Part shown: positions 33,523 to 42,238 of the stretch, piece after piece
Position numbering within the stretch: position 1 is the first letter of the stretch
How the letters are laid out: every line of letters begins with the position of its first letter
Assembly (NCBI GenBank): GCA_031385325.1
Contig: JANNBJ010000082.1
Coordinates: 1 to 64,000 of the forward strand
Direction: 5' to 3'
DNA: 64,000 nt
Source of the DNA: SYFY01 sp031385325
GTDB taxonomy: Bacteria > Pseudomonadota > Gammaproteobacteria > Pseudomonadales > Azotimanducaceae
Made by a program: the position numbers and the translations under genes
Notes under the pieces: model-generated
What the model was told of the DNA's origin: nothing
The model's database searches: none
Seen by the model: only the letters and a program-made list of their open reading frames with translations

Positions 33523-34179
33523 ATGGAAAAGCTGGAAACGTTGGTAGTCACTACCGGAAGCGATCCCGTCGGTACGGTGATCTGGATGCACGGGCTCGGG
33601 GCTGACGCGCGCGACTTCGAGCCGGTCGTGCCGATGCTCGAGCTAACCAGGCCGCTGCGCTTCGTGTTTCCGAACGCGAAGGTCCGGCCGGTTACCATCA
33701 ATGGCGGGATGGAAATGCGCGCCTGGTATGACATCGACCTTTCGAATCCTACGGTGGGCGAACGCGACATCAGTGAATCTGCCGAGGCGATCGAACAGAT
33801 CATCGACGACGAAATTGCGGCAGGCACGCCAGCGCGACGAATCACCCTCGCCGGCTTCTCCCAGGGCGGTGTGATTGCCACTTACCTCGGAGTGCGCTGC
33901 GACCGCCGTCTCGCCGGCATCATGGGGTTATCCACCTACATCCATAACCACGAGCGCGTCGTCGATGCGGTCAGCCTGGCAAACATCGACACACCGATTT
34001 TCATGGCGCATGGCATCGCTGATCCCATGATTCCGATCACCCGAGCGATCACTGGACGCGAGGCTCTGCGCAAGCTGAACTTTCAGGTCGAATGGCACGA
34101 ATACGGTATGGGTCACCAGGTGTGTCCGCAGGAAATTGCGGACATCGCGACCTGGCTAAATCGCGTTTATAAGGACTGA
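33523..34179 (+). CDS. Carboxylesterase/phospholipase (alpha/beta hydrolase)
   Basis: 218 residues from the ATG at 33523. VIWMHGLGADARDFEPVVP is the oxyanion-hole region, LAGFSQGGVIA holds the nucleophile Ser, GIADPMIP the Asp and YGMGHQVCP the His of the triad. It matches the small carboxylesterases related to acyl-protein thioesterase and Pseudomonas esterase II. It probably hydrolyses short-chain esters in the cytoplasm. It is divergent from the ABC exporter. The upstream in-frame extension to 33397 is Cys/Arg-rich and unlike the family. Confidence 0.92.
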   Translation: MEKLETLVVTTGSDPVGTVIWMHGLGADARDFEPVVPMLELTRPLRFVFPNAKVRPVTINGGMEMRAWYDIDLSNPTVGERDISESAEAIEQIIDDEIAAGTPARRITLAGFSQGGVIATYLGVRCDRRLAGIMGLSTYIHNHERVVDAVSLANIDTPIFMAHGIADPMIPITRAITGREALRKLNFQVEWHEYGMGHQVCPQEIADIATWLNRVYKD

Positions 34180-34277
34180 ACCGGCGAGGAACTCAAGGAA
34201 GCGCAGCTTGCCCAAGCTGGCAGGCGTTTACGACCCACATTGGCAGACGGGTATTTTACAAAACGACAACTGATCCT

Positions 34278-34305
34278 CAGACAGCCAACACCGCATCACT
34301 ACAAT
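34278..34305 (+). promoter_or_regulatory. Possible sigma70 promoter of the 34331 gene
   Basis: CAGACA (34278-34283), a 16-nt spacer, TACAAT (34300-34305). The -10 is good and the -35 is moderate. A start near 34312 would give a short leader carrying the CAGGAG ribosome site at 34319-34324. Confidence 0.4.
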
Positions 34306-34330
34306 CCGGCGTGTGCATCAGGAGTTGCTC

Positions 34331-34921
34331 ATGCAACACGCTCGATATCAAAATCCGGACCTGGCCTGGGACCTTGACCAGTTCGCTCAACGTTCGCGCG
34401 CGACGCAGTTCGTAACTCAATTCCAGGCGACTTTGTGCGTGTACTCGCCTACCGTCGAATTGTTGTATGCCACCTACGAAATACTCTTTCCGGAAGAGAT
34501 CGATGCCAAGCTGGTCATTCTGCCGGACAAAAACGCCTACTACGACACGTTCACGCGCATCGTGTCCGACTGGGTTAAACCAACCGGGCTGTACATCGTT
34601 CCCGGTGAACTGATCAACCGGAGTGGACTGCACCTGGCCAACGTAACACCCGAGCGCACACTCGGTACCCGACAGATTCCGTTCGTCAGCGGTGTACGCG
34701 CGATTATGGCCGCACGTGGGACCAACGACCCCTTTCTTCCCGTTCTGACCAAGGGTGACCTGCGTGAGTTCGAACAATCCTGGCCCGTTCTGCACTTGCA
34801 TCGAATTTGCCTTCCGGGCCTCACTCATCTAAGTGAACTGGATCGCTGTTCCATGGCGAACGTGATCACCGAGAAGCTGGAATGCCTGCTGCGCGATCCG
34901 CAGCGTACCAGGGCCGCCTGA
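34331..34921 (+). CDS. Unrecognised protein upstream of the HD-GYP/EAL pair
   Basis: 196 residues from the ATG at 34331, chosen because CAGGAG lies 6 nt before it; an ATG at 34313 precedes that box. Soluble, no signal peptide. It contains a hydrophobic core (FQATLCVYSPTVELLYATYEILF), then VILPDKNAYYDTFTRIVSDW, and a distinct IPFVSGVRAIMAARGT segment. I do not recognise the family. It is on the same strand as the cyclic-di-GMP pair, which starts 174 bp later, so a functional link is possible but unproven. Confidence 0.7.
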   Translation: MQHARYQNPDLAWDLDQFAQRSRATQFVTQFQATLCVYSPTVELLYATYEILFPEEIDAKLVILPDKNAYYDTFTRIVSDWVKPTGLYIVPGELINRSGLHLANVTPERTLGTRQIPFVSGVRAIMAARGTNDPFLPVLTKGDLREFEQSWPVLHLHRICLPGLTHLSELDRCSMANVITEKLECLLRDPQRTRAA

Positions 34922-35095
34922 GCGGAAATGAGTAGCGAGTGGGCCACGGGCTTTACCTCTGGGCGAAAAACTTCGGCACTTCCACCGTCGAAGCTGCTCA
35001 GGTCAGCTCACGCATGCGCCTGTATCACACTGACGCCGACAACCGGTTCGCACTTTGCACCTGCGCACAACGTTGGCGGCCGCTGAGTCAGCATA

Positions 35096-36319
35096 ATGGC
35101 AAGCATGTACGTTCCACCTGACGTCGAAAAATACCTGGAAGTTCCGGTCTATCAACTTGAGCCGGGAATGTACATCGCCTATCTGGACCGCCCCTGGTTG
35201 AACTCGCCTTTCATGGTCCAGGGTTTCTACGTGCAGACCGCCAACGACATTGCAGAAGTTGCGGAACACTGTACTCACGTGTTTGTCGATCCACGCAGGC
35301 ACACACGCGGCAACTACGTAAAAGCTGCGTTCAATGGCGCGCCTGCCTGTCGATCCAGTTCAGACGTCACCATCTCTCTGCGTCGCGATTTCGTCGCGGC
35401 GGAGTCTGACTACGATGTTGCAACGATCGCCGTGAAAAAGGCTTTTTCACGCCTGCGGGAAACGGGACAGATCGATGTGGCATCAGTTGCTGGTGCGATC
35501 AATCCACTGATCGACCACGTCATTCATCGCAAGGAAGCGATGGTGGCATTGGTGCGCATGAAGAAGAAGGACGATTACCTGTACAACCACTCAATATCGG
35601 TGGCCGTACTCGGTGCGATGATCGGACATCAGCTGGGCATGCCGCAGGCAGATCTTGAATTACTGACGCTCGGTTGTGCACTGATGGACGTTGGCAAGGT
35701 CAAACTGCCAGATGAAATGCTGACCAGTTCGGCGCCGCTCTCCAATGAACAGCGCGACACGATGCGCAAACACGTGCAGTTCGGTGTAGCGCTGCTCGAA
35801 CGAGAAAACAAGGTTGATCCGATGGTGGAATCCATTCTGCGTGACCACCATGAACGCTGGGACGGCTCGGGTTATCCCAATGGCAAACTCGCCAACGAAA
35901 TTCCTCTGGCGGCACGGGTTGCGGGCCTGGTGGACACCTATGATGCGATGACCACACCCAGGCCGTATGCGCCAACACGCTCGTCCTTCGATACGGTGCA
36001 GGAACTGATCGATCAGAAAGACATCAAGTTCCCCGGCATCCTCATTGAACAGTTTGTCCAGGCAATCGGACTCTTCCCCACTGGCTCCGTCGTGCAACTG
36101 TCTACGGGTGAAGTCGGTATCGTCGTTGCACAGAATCCTGCACGTCGTCTGAAACCCAAAGTCGTCATCGTTCTGGATGCAGACAAACAGCGCCGAGCCG
36201 AGATGGTGACCATCGACCTGCACAAATACACCAGATCCGATGGCACTACCCAAGTGTGGATTACCCAGGAAATGCCGGCGGGTTCATACGGCATCGATGC
36301 GGAAGCACTGTACCTATGA
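35096..36319 (+). CDS. DUF3391-HD-GYP protein with a damaged HD motif
   Basis: 407 residues. An N-terminal DUF3391 domain (VPVYQLEPGMYIAYLDRPW ... VFVDPRR, residues ~10-70) precedes an HD-GYP domain (~145-320). Expected metal-site residues are present at H165, H226, H251, H252 and D283, and HHERWDGSGYP is intact. The HD dyad itself reads ALMDVGK: Met197 replaces the histidine seen in LLHDVGK of active relatives, while D198 and K201 remain. Phosphodiesterase activity on cyclic di-GMP is therefore doubtful. A C-terminal beta-rich extension (SVVQLSTGEVGIVVAQN) is usual for the subgroup. The stop overlaps the next gene by 4 nt. Confidence 0.9.
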   Translation: MASMYVPPDVEKYLEVPVYQLEPGMYIAYLDRPWLNSPFMVQGFYVQTANDIAEVAEHCTHVFVDPRRHTRGNYVKAAFNGAPACRSSSDVTISLRRDFVAAESDYDVATIAVKKAFSRLRETGQIDVASVAGAINPLIDHVIHRKEAMVALVRMKKKDDYLYNHSISVAVLGAMIGHQLGMPQADLELLTLGCALMDVGKVKLPDEMLTSSAPLSNEQRDTMRKHVQFGVALLERENKVDPMVESILRDHHERWDGSGYPNGKLANEIPLAARVAGLVDTYDAMTTPRPYAPTRSSFDTVQELIDQKDIKFPGILIEQFVQAIGLFPTGSVVQLSTGEVGIVVAQNPARRLKPKVVIVLDADKQRRAEMVTIDLHKYTRSDGTTQVWITQEMPAGSYGIDAEALYL

Positions 36320-37581
36320 GCGATCTGATGACCATCTCTGCAGACGATCAGCGTGGTGCAGCACTCCAGGCGCTGACGCAGATTATCGACGAATCTTCAG
36401 CGAACCCGGAAGGTGGGGCCTACATTGCCTGCGCGATCGTCGAAGTGATGCGTGCAACCGAACTGATATTGCAGCTTGGCGAGGGTACCTTCGAGTTGAT
36501 GCTCGAAGAGTTCCACAGTCGCCTGCAACAATTCGCGAAGGCACCCGAGTCCATCATCAGTTTGAGCGGTTATCGTTTTTGTGTTGTCCTCAAGGATCTG
36601 ACCAGCAACGATCATCTGGAACTGGCAACAGCAAAACTCAAGCGCCTGCTGAGTCCCCCAGTATCCGTGGTCAACCACTCGGTGCTGGTGCAGACGAACG
36701 CTGGCTTCGCCCTGATGCGAGCGAACAATGCCCAACCATCAACGCTCCTACAGGCTGCTGAAAGCGCCCTGCAACGGTGCACTCCAGCCCAGCGTTACGT
36801 GGTTTACGATCCTGAAGCCGTCGCCAGTGAGACCAATGGCTGGACCCTTAAAGTCGAATTGGAAGAGGCACTCAACAAGGGTGAGCTTGTTCCATACTTC
36901 GAGCCTGTCACCAACACCGCTTTTGGCACTGTGACGGCGGGTTATGCCACCCTCGCGTGGAATTCTCCAAAACGCGGACTGCAACCCTTTGCCAAACTGG
37001 TGGAAGTCGCCAACGACTGTGAAATGCTGCGACCAGTCTATTGGATGTACATCAAAGGGACGATTGGTCAGGCCAGCAAATGGTCCGAACTGGTTGGGCT
37101 GATCCTGCCGCTGCCCGCCGAATTGCTCATCGACGACGAAGTCGTTCAGCAGATCGACGACGCGCTCGAAATTTATTCGTTGAAGCCTTCCCGTTTGACA
37201 GTAGAAGTTCAGGAATCCGTGCTCATGACCCCGCTGGGTCGCTCGCTGCTCGAGAATCTTCGTCAAAGGAAAATTCTCGTCCGCATCGCTTCGGTCGGTG
37301 ACGGTGGTCTGCCATTGGCGCAGATCGGTATGCTGCCGGCTGATGAGATCGCGTTTTCACGCACCATGCTCAGCAAGAACGTTCCACCAGCACTACGAAC
37401 CCTCATCTTCGAGATGTTCAAACGGGCGAATCTGAAACTGGCCGCCACCGGCGTGAAAGAGCCAAAGCTGGTGCAACGATTCAAGGATCTGGGTTTTCAG
37501 ACCGTACAAGGTTCCGGCGTTGGTGAACTCCAGCCTTACGACCTGTTCGCGAAGTGGTTGCGGCAAAAAGCGGGCAGCTGA
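36316..37581 (+). CDS. Degenerate GGDEF-EAL protein, probably catalytically inactive
   Basis: 421 residues from the ATG at 36316, coupled to the HD-GYP gene (ATGA). Residues ~30-165 look like a GGDEF domain that has lost its signature (LSGYRFCVVL where GGDEF is expected, then YVVYDPEA at the domain end). Residues ~175-415 are EAL-like: GYATLAW (209-215) replaces GYEALLRW, IASVGDGG replaces the DDFGTG loop, and AATGVKEP replaces the AEGVE motif. Of the metal ligands, only the glutamate of LTVEVQES appears to survive. It is likely a cyclic-di-GMP sensor or scaffold rather than an enzyme, and a natural partner for the HD-GYP protein. Confidence 0.88.
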   Translation: MSDLMTISADDQRGAALQALTQIIDESSANPEGGAYIACAIVEVMRATELILQLGEGTFELMLEEFHSRLQQFAKAPESIISLSGYRFCVVLKDLTSNDHLELATAKLKRLLSPPVSVVNHSVLVQTNAGFALMRANNAQPSTLLQAAESALQRCTPAQRYVVYDPEAVASETNGWTLKVELEEALNKGELVPYFEPVTNTAFGTVTAGYATLAWNSPKRGLQPFAKLVEVANDCEMLRPVYWMYIKGTIGQASKWSELVGLILPLPAELLIDDEVVQQIDDALEIYSLKPSRLTVEVQESVLMTPLGRSLLENLRQRKILVRIASVGDGGLPLAQIGMLPADEIAFSRTMLSKNVPPALRTLIFEMFKRANLKLAATGVKEPKLVQRFKDLGFQTVQGSGVGELQPYDLFAKWLRQKAGS

Positions 37582-37698
37582 TCTTTTTGTCACCCTGGTG
37601 ACGAACTCCCATAAGCACCCCACCCTGGTCGAGCGGGAATACCGCTTCATTCCAGCGTTCTTTATACTGGCCCGCCTTTTACTTCACCACCTCCCAAC

Positions 37699-38652
37699 AT
37701 GCAGTACGTTTTCATCGACGGTCAGGCAGGCACGACGGGGATTGAAATCACCGATCGCCTGCGCAATCGTCCCGACCTGAGCCTCATAACACTCTCGGAC
37801 GCCGACCGGAAAAATCCAGACCAGCGACGCGAGGCTTTAGGCGCTGCCGATGCAGCGATCCTGTGCTTGCCCGACGACGCCGCACGGGAAGCCGTTGCGC
37901 TTGCCGCTTCTATCAGCGGGAGCACGACCCGATTGATTGACGCAAGCTCCGCCTATCGCGTTGCACCTGATTGGGCCTATGGGTTGCCGGAGCTGAATGC
38001 GGCTCAACGCGAGCGTATTCGATCGGCTCAATTCGTTTCCAATCCCGGCTGCTACCCACAAGGGTTCATTCTCATGGTACGGCCGCTGATCGAAGCGGGC
38101 GTACTCTCAGCTCAGCGTGCACTGACATGTCACGCCCTGTCCGGATACTCCGGCGGCGGCAAGCAGATGATTGAACGCTATCGTGCGGCAACACCCGACC
38201 AGGCCGAAGGATTTGGCGCTCGCCCGTACGGTCTGTCGTTTGCTCACAAGCACGTGCCGGAGATGCATCTGTACGCAAGGACTTCGATCCGTCCGCTGTT
38301 CGCGCCGATCGTCTGCAACTACTACAAGGGCATGCTCGTCCACGTTCCGCTGTTCTCCAACGATTTGCGGTGTACGGCGGAACAGGCACGTGACCTTCTG
38401 GCGGACCGCTTTCAGGGCGAACCGTTTGTGAAGGTGCTGCCCTATGGCGCTGCAGACGCGCTGGACGCCGGGTACCTCGACCCGACAACGTGCAACGACA
38501 GCAATCGCATCGAACTGATGGTGTTCGCCGCTGCAGACCAGATCCTGCTGACCGCTCGTTACGACAACCTTGGCAAGGGTGCATCAGGCGCCGCGGTACA
38601 AAATCTCAACCTCATGCTTGGAGTCGAAGAAACCGTGGGGCTATTACCATGA
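37699..38652 (+). CDS. argC: N-acetyl-gamma-glutamyl-phosphate reductase (short type)
   Basis: 317 residues, the shorter type 2 ArgC. FIDGQAGTTGIEI is the NADP-binding start, FVSNPGCYPQGF contains the catalytic Cys, and SGYSGGGKQMIERY and FAHKHVPEMHLY are characteristic. It reduces N-acetylglutamyl phosphate to the semialdehyde in arginine synthesis. No other arg gene is adjacent. The stop overlaps the aminotransferase start by 4 nt, so argC, the aminotransferase and rhlB are chained by overlaps. Confidence 0.95.
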   Translation: MQYVFIDGQAGTTGIEITDRLRNRPDLSLITLSDADRKNPDQRREALGAADAAILCLPDDAAREAVALAASISGSTTRLIDASSAYRVAPDWAYGLPELNAAQRERIRSAQFVSNPGCYPQGFILMVRPLIEAGVLSAQRALTCHALSGYSGGGKQMIERYRAATPDQAEGFGARPYGLSFAHKHVPEMHLYARTSIRPLFAPIVCNYYKGMLVHVPLFSNDLRCTAEQARDLLADRFQGEPFVKVLPYGAADALDAGYLDPTTCNDSNRIELMVFAAADQILLTARYDNLGKGASGAAVQNLNLMLGVEETVGLLP

Positions 38653-39944
38653 CCTCGATGGGAACACCCACCGCCTGGACCGCCCTGAGCCGAGAACAGC
38701 GACAGCGCCTCGCCGGTGAACTGAGAGCTGGCTTCACCAGGTTGACGTCCAATCGTCTGGCCCTGGATCTCACTCGCGGCAAGCCGGCTGCAGCACAACT
38801 CGATCTGTCGAACGCCGTCGATCACCAGATCAACGGTGACTACAAGAGCCGCGAAGGTGTGGACGTCCGCAACTATGGCGGATTGCGTGGCATCGTCGAG
38901 GCGCGGGAACTGGGTGGCGAGATCATGGATATGCCAGCCGCCAACGTCCTTGCGGCTGGCAATTCCAGTCTGGCACTGATGCATCTCGTCATGGAAACCG
39001 CACTACACCGTGGCTTGTGGCAGGGCATGACGCCCTGGCAGGAGAGTGGCAAGGTACGAGTACTCACACCGGTTCCTGGCTACGACCGCCACTTCGCATT
39101 GACCGCATCGCTTGGCATCGAGATGCAGAACGTGGCCCTTGGCGATGAAGGGCCGGACATGGAAGCGGTGCGCGAAGCGGTCCGGCAAGACGCGTCCATC
39201 AAGGCGATCTGGTGTGTTCCAAAGTACGCCAATCCAACAGGTTGCATCTACAGCGATGACATCGTCCTGCAGATCGCCGAGCTACCGAAGATCGCGGCGG
39301 CCAAGGACTTCATTGTCATGTGGGACAACGCTTATGCCGTGCATGACCTGCTGTTTCCAGCGCCTCGTCTGGCCAGTCTTTTTGCTGCTGCGGAGGTGGC
39401 GGGTACGCAGCGACACATGGTGCAATTCGGCTCGACATCCAAGATCACCTTTGCTGGCGCTGGTGTCTCCTTTGTGGGTAGCGACGAATCCGTTTTGAAA
39501 CGGATCGAAGAACAATTGAGTGTCATGACTGTGGGTTACGACAAACTCAATCAGCTGCGTCACGCTCGATTCCTGCATGGTCGATTGACCGCTCACATGC
39601 AGGCGCACGCAGAAATACTACGCCCCAAATTCGACTTGGTGGCGAAAAAGCTGCATGCTGGCCTCAGCGGACTGGGTATCGCCACCTGGACCAACCCCAA
39701 AGGGGGTTACTTCGTATCGCTTGATGTGATGCCTGGGCTTGCGAAACGCGTGGTCTCGATGGCGAAAGAGGCCGGCCTCGTGATGACAGCAGCAGGTGCC
39801 ACCTTTCCCTACGGGCTCGACCCTGAAGACTGCAATATCCGTATTGCTCCGACTTTTGCTGAACTGGATGCTCTGGAGGCAGCCATGGACGTTCTTGTTA
39901 TGTGCGTGAAACTCACAACCATCGAAAGCCTGCAAACCGCATGA
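38649..39944 (+). CDS. Fold-type I aminotransferase, aspartate aminotransferase subgroup 1c-like
   Basis: 431 residues from the ATG at 38649, overlapping argC. LDLTRGKPAAAQLDLS, VRNYGGLRGIVEARELGGE and LAAGNSSLALMH match the MocR-type/AspAT-1c PLP enzymes. WDNAYAVHDL carries the Asp that contacts the pyridine N, and FGSTSKITFAGAG the Schiff-base Lys. Probably an aspartate or related transaminase. Its position after argC fits amino-acid metabolism, but it is not ArgD, which belongs to another subgroup. Confidence 0.9.
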   Translation: MTSMGTPTAWTALSREQRQRLAGELRAGFTRLTSNRLALDLTRGKPAAAQLDLSNAVDHQINGDYKSREGVDVRNYGGLRGIVEARELGGEIMDMPAANVLAAGNSSLALMHLVMETALHRGLWQGMTPWQESGKVRVLTPVPGYDRHFALTASLGIEMQNVALGDEGPDMEAVREAVRQDASIKAIWCVPKYANPTGCIYSDDIVLQIAELPKIAAAKDFIVMWDNAYAVHDLLFPAPRLASLFAAAEVAGTQRHMVQFGSTSKITFAGAGVSFVGSDESVLKRIEEQLSVMTVGYDKLNQLRHARFLHGRLTAHMQAHAEILRPKFDLVAKKLHAGLSGLGIATWTNPKGGYFVSLDVMPGLAKRVVSMAKEAGLVMTAAGATFPYGLDPEDCNIRIAPTFAELDALEAAMDVLVMCVKLTTIESLQTA

Positions 39945-41131
39945 GTCAATGGCAACTCAGCGACTATGAAATAGCCCTTGCCGACGGCAAGGACCGCTTC
40001 CACGATTTTGCGCTGCCACTGCCACTCGTGCGCGGTATCCACGAACTGGGTTACGAGTACTGCACGCCAATACAAAGTGCTGTGCTGCCGATGAGCCTTG
40101 CCGATTATGACGTGACGGGCCAGGCACAGACCGGCACTGGCAAGACCGCTGCTTTCCTGATCACAATTCTCACCCATTGTTTTGAAAACCCGCTCGGGCG
40201 GCCAGCCGAACCGGGCTCACCACGCGCACTGGTCCTGGCACCGACCCGCGAGTTGGCCTTGCAGATCGAAGGCGACGCCAAAGCGCTCGGTCGCTACATG
40301 GAAGAGCGCACGGTAGCCGTGGTCGGCGGTATGGATATGCAGCGCCAACGCGAGCGCATGCACTCCAAGCCACTCGACATTCTGGTGGCCACACCAGGCC
40401 GGTTGCTGGATTTCATCACCAGACGCGATGTGAGCCTGCGTCACGTGGAAATTCTTGTCATCGACGAAGCCGATCGAATGCTGGATATGGGATTCGTGCC
40501 CGACGTCCGCAAGATCGTCTATCAGACGCCACCGAAGCGAAAGCGTCAGACACTGTTCTTCAGCGCCACCTTCAATGAAGACGTCATGCGACTGGCGCAA
40601 GCGTGGACCCTGGAACCGGAACACGTTTCGATCATGCCCGAACAGGTCACCACCGACACCGTCGAGCAGAAGTTCTGGCTGGTCAGCAGCGATCACAAAG
40701 CCCGACGGCTGGTTGAGTTCATCAAACAGACGAATCCCGAGCGCATGCTGATATTTGCCAACCGGCGTGACGCAACCCACGAGCTGTATCGATACCTGAT
40801 CAAACATGGCATCGAGTGTGAACCTTTGGCTGGAGATGTACCGCAGCGCAAGCGGCTGTCGACACTGACACGGTTCAAGGAAGGCAACCTCAAGTATGTC
40901 GTCGCGACAGATGTTGCTGGACGTGGCATTCACGTTGAAGGCATCTCGCACGTGGTGAATTATGACTTGCCGGAAGATGCCGAAGACTACGTGCACCGGA
41001 TTGGTCGAACGGGCCGTGCGGGCGCAGAAGGCATCAGTATCAGCTTCGTGAGCGAAGACGACGCGTTCAACCTGCCAGCGCTGGAGACGTATCTGGGTAA
41101 AAAAATCCACTGCATGCAGCCGGATTTCTAG
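39941..41131 (+). CDS. rhlB: DEAD-box RNA helicase RhlB with short C-terminus
   Basis: 396 residues. The Q motif region FALPLPLVRGIHELGYEYCTPIQ, motif I AQTGTGKTAAF, Ia PTRELALQ, motif II DEAD, motif III SAT and motif VI YVHRIGRTGRAG are all present. The order and ISFVSEDDAFNLPALETYLG near the end identify RhlB, the degradosome helicase. The protein stops at IHCMQPDF, where E. coli RhlB (421 residues) continues with a basic tail. The TAG stop lies within the terminal repeat of the foldback element at 41128-41296. The start overlaps the aminotransferase stop by 4 nt. Confidence 0.93.
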   Translation: MSQWQLSDYEIALADGKDRFHDFALPLPLVRGIHELGYEYCTPIQSAVLPMSLADYDVTGQAQTGTGKTAAFLITILTHCFENPLGRPAEPGSPRALVLAPTRELALQIEGDAKALGRYMEERTVAVVGGMDMQRQRERMHSKPLDILVATPGRLLDFITRRDVSLRHVEILVIDEADRMLDMGFVPDVRKIVYQTPPKRKRQTLFFSATFNEDVMRLAQAWTLEPEHVSIMPEQVTTDTVEQKFWLVSSDHKARRLVEFIKQTNPERMLIFANRRDATHELYRYLIKHGIECEPLAGDVPQRKRLSTLTRFKEGNLKYVVATDVAGRGIHVEGISHVVNYDLPEDAEDYVHRIGRTGRAGAEGISISFVSEDDAFNLPALETYLGKKIHCMQPDF

Positions 41132-41296
41132 CAGCCTGTCGGACTTGAGCGATCGTCGCGAGCCGAGTGGGAGAGCGAGGACAGTTTTTCACGATTTCGA
41201 GGCGCATAGCGGCGCTATGGAACGAGAAATCGGGAAAAAATGGACCGCTCTTCCCACCGGCGCAGTAGATCAGTCTCAAGTCCGACAGGCTGCTAG
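41128..41296. mobile_element. 169-bp foldback (MITE-like) element with 22-bp perfect terminal inverted repeats
   Basis: 41128-41149 is the exact reverse complement of 41275-41296, and both ends finish in CTAG. The interior is also an imperfect palindrome: GAGTGGGAGAGCG (41165-41177) faces CGCTCTTCCCACC (41246-41258), and CATAGC/GCTATG (41205-41210/41214-41219) sits exactly at the midpoint. The whole element can fold into one long hairpin. It has no ORF of its own. The left end overlaps the rhlB stop codon. Immediately right, TAGCCCGCA (41294-41302) equals the end of the element at 27759. Confidence 0.85.
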
Positions 41297-41404
41297 CCCG
41301 CACCCACAAAGCGACCGCGCCAACAAAGAGGCAGGGTGTGAACAAAATCCCTGCCCTTCCGCGTCTATGCCAGAATGCGGGCCAACATCAGCGGAACTGA
41401 CGCC

Positions 41405-42238
41405 ATGTCCAAACCCACGCTGGTCGCAGCCATCCAGAATTGTGCTGGACCGGACGTCAACAAAAACCTCGACACGATCTGCGCACTCGGTTTGAGCGCT
41501 GCGGCAGCTGGCGCCGAAGTCATAATGGTTCCGGAAGCGTTCGCCTTCCTCGGGCCGGATGAAGCCAAACAGAAGATCGTCGAACCCTTGCCACAAGGCG
41601 GTCCGATCCTCGAACGATGCCAACGTCTGGCGACCGAAACCAGCTGCGATCTGATCCTGGGTGGCTTTCACGAACAATCCAGCACACCCGGCAAAGCCTA
41701 CAACACCTGCGTGCACATCTCGAAGACCGGCAACATCGTCGCGATGTATCGCAAGATTCATATGTTCGACATTGCCCTGGCCGATGGCACCGTGCTGAAT
41801 GAATCTGCCCGCACCATTCCCGGAACGACGGTGGTCACGACGCAACTCGGCTTTGGCACGCTGGGTTTGAGCATCTGCTACGACGTTCGTTTTCCTTATG
41901 TTTACCAGCGCCTGGTCGACCAGGGTGCCATCGCGCTGACCGTTCCGTCGGCGTTCACAGCGACCACGGGGAAGGCACACTGGCATGTGCTGCTGCGAGC
42001 ACGTGCCATCGAAGCACAGAGTTATGTGATCGCGCCCGCCCAGCACGGCAACAATTGGGGTAAACGCCATTCCTACGGCCACAGTCTGATCATCAATCCG
42101 TGGGGCGAGATCATTGCGGAACTGCCGACCGGGGACGGCTTCATTCTCGGACTCATCGATCCTGCAGAGGTGCAACGGGTGCGCCAGCAACTACCCAGCC
42201 TGCAGCATCGGCGAACTGTCAGTCAGGACTATTCATGA
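41405..42238 (+). CDS. Nitrilase-superfamily amidase (Nit1/deaminated glutathione amidase-like)
   Basis: 277 residues from the ATG at 41405. The catalytic triad is visible: Glu in MVPEAFAF, Lys in MYRKIHMFD, Cys in LGLSICYDVRFP. The KIHMFDIALADG and ESARTIPG segments match Nit1-type enzymes that repair deaminated glutathione; a general omega-amidase is the alternative. The TGA stop lies within a palindrome (42226-42245). The gene is thus bounded by repeats on both sides, with a foldback element 108 bp upstream and palindromes at its 3' end. Confidence 0.88.
   Translation: MSKPTLVAAIQNCAGPDVNKNLDTICALGLSAAAAGAEVIMVPEAFAFLGPDEAKQKIVEPLPQGGPILERCQRLATETSCDLILGGFHEQSSTPGKAYNTCVHISKTGNIVAMYRKIHMFDIALADGTVLNESARTIPGTTVVTTQLGFGTLGLSICYDVRFPYVYQRLVDQGAIALTVPSAFTATTGKAHWHVLLRARAIEAQSYVIAPAQHGNNWGKRHSYGHSLIINPWGEIIAELPTGDGFILGLIDPAEVQRVRQQLPSLQHRRTVSQDYS

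Noticed and set aside
40217..41110. 297-codon minus-strand ORF
   Set aside because: Antisense shadow of rhlB, in the high-GC third-position frame.
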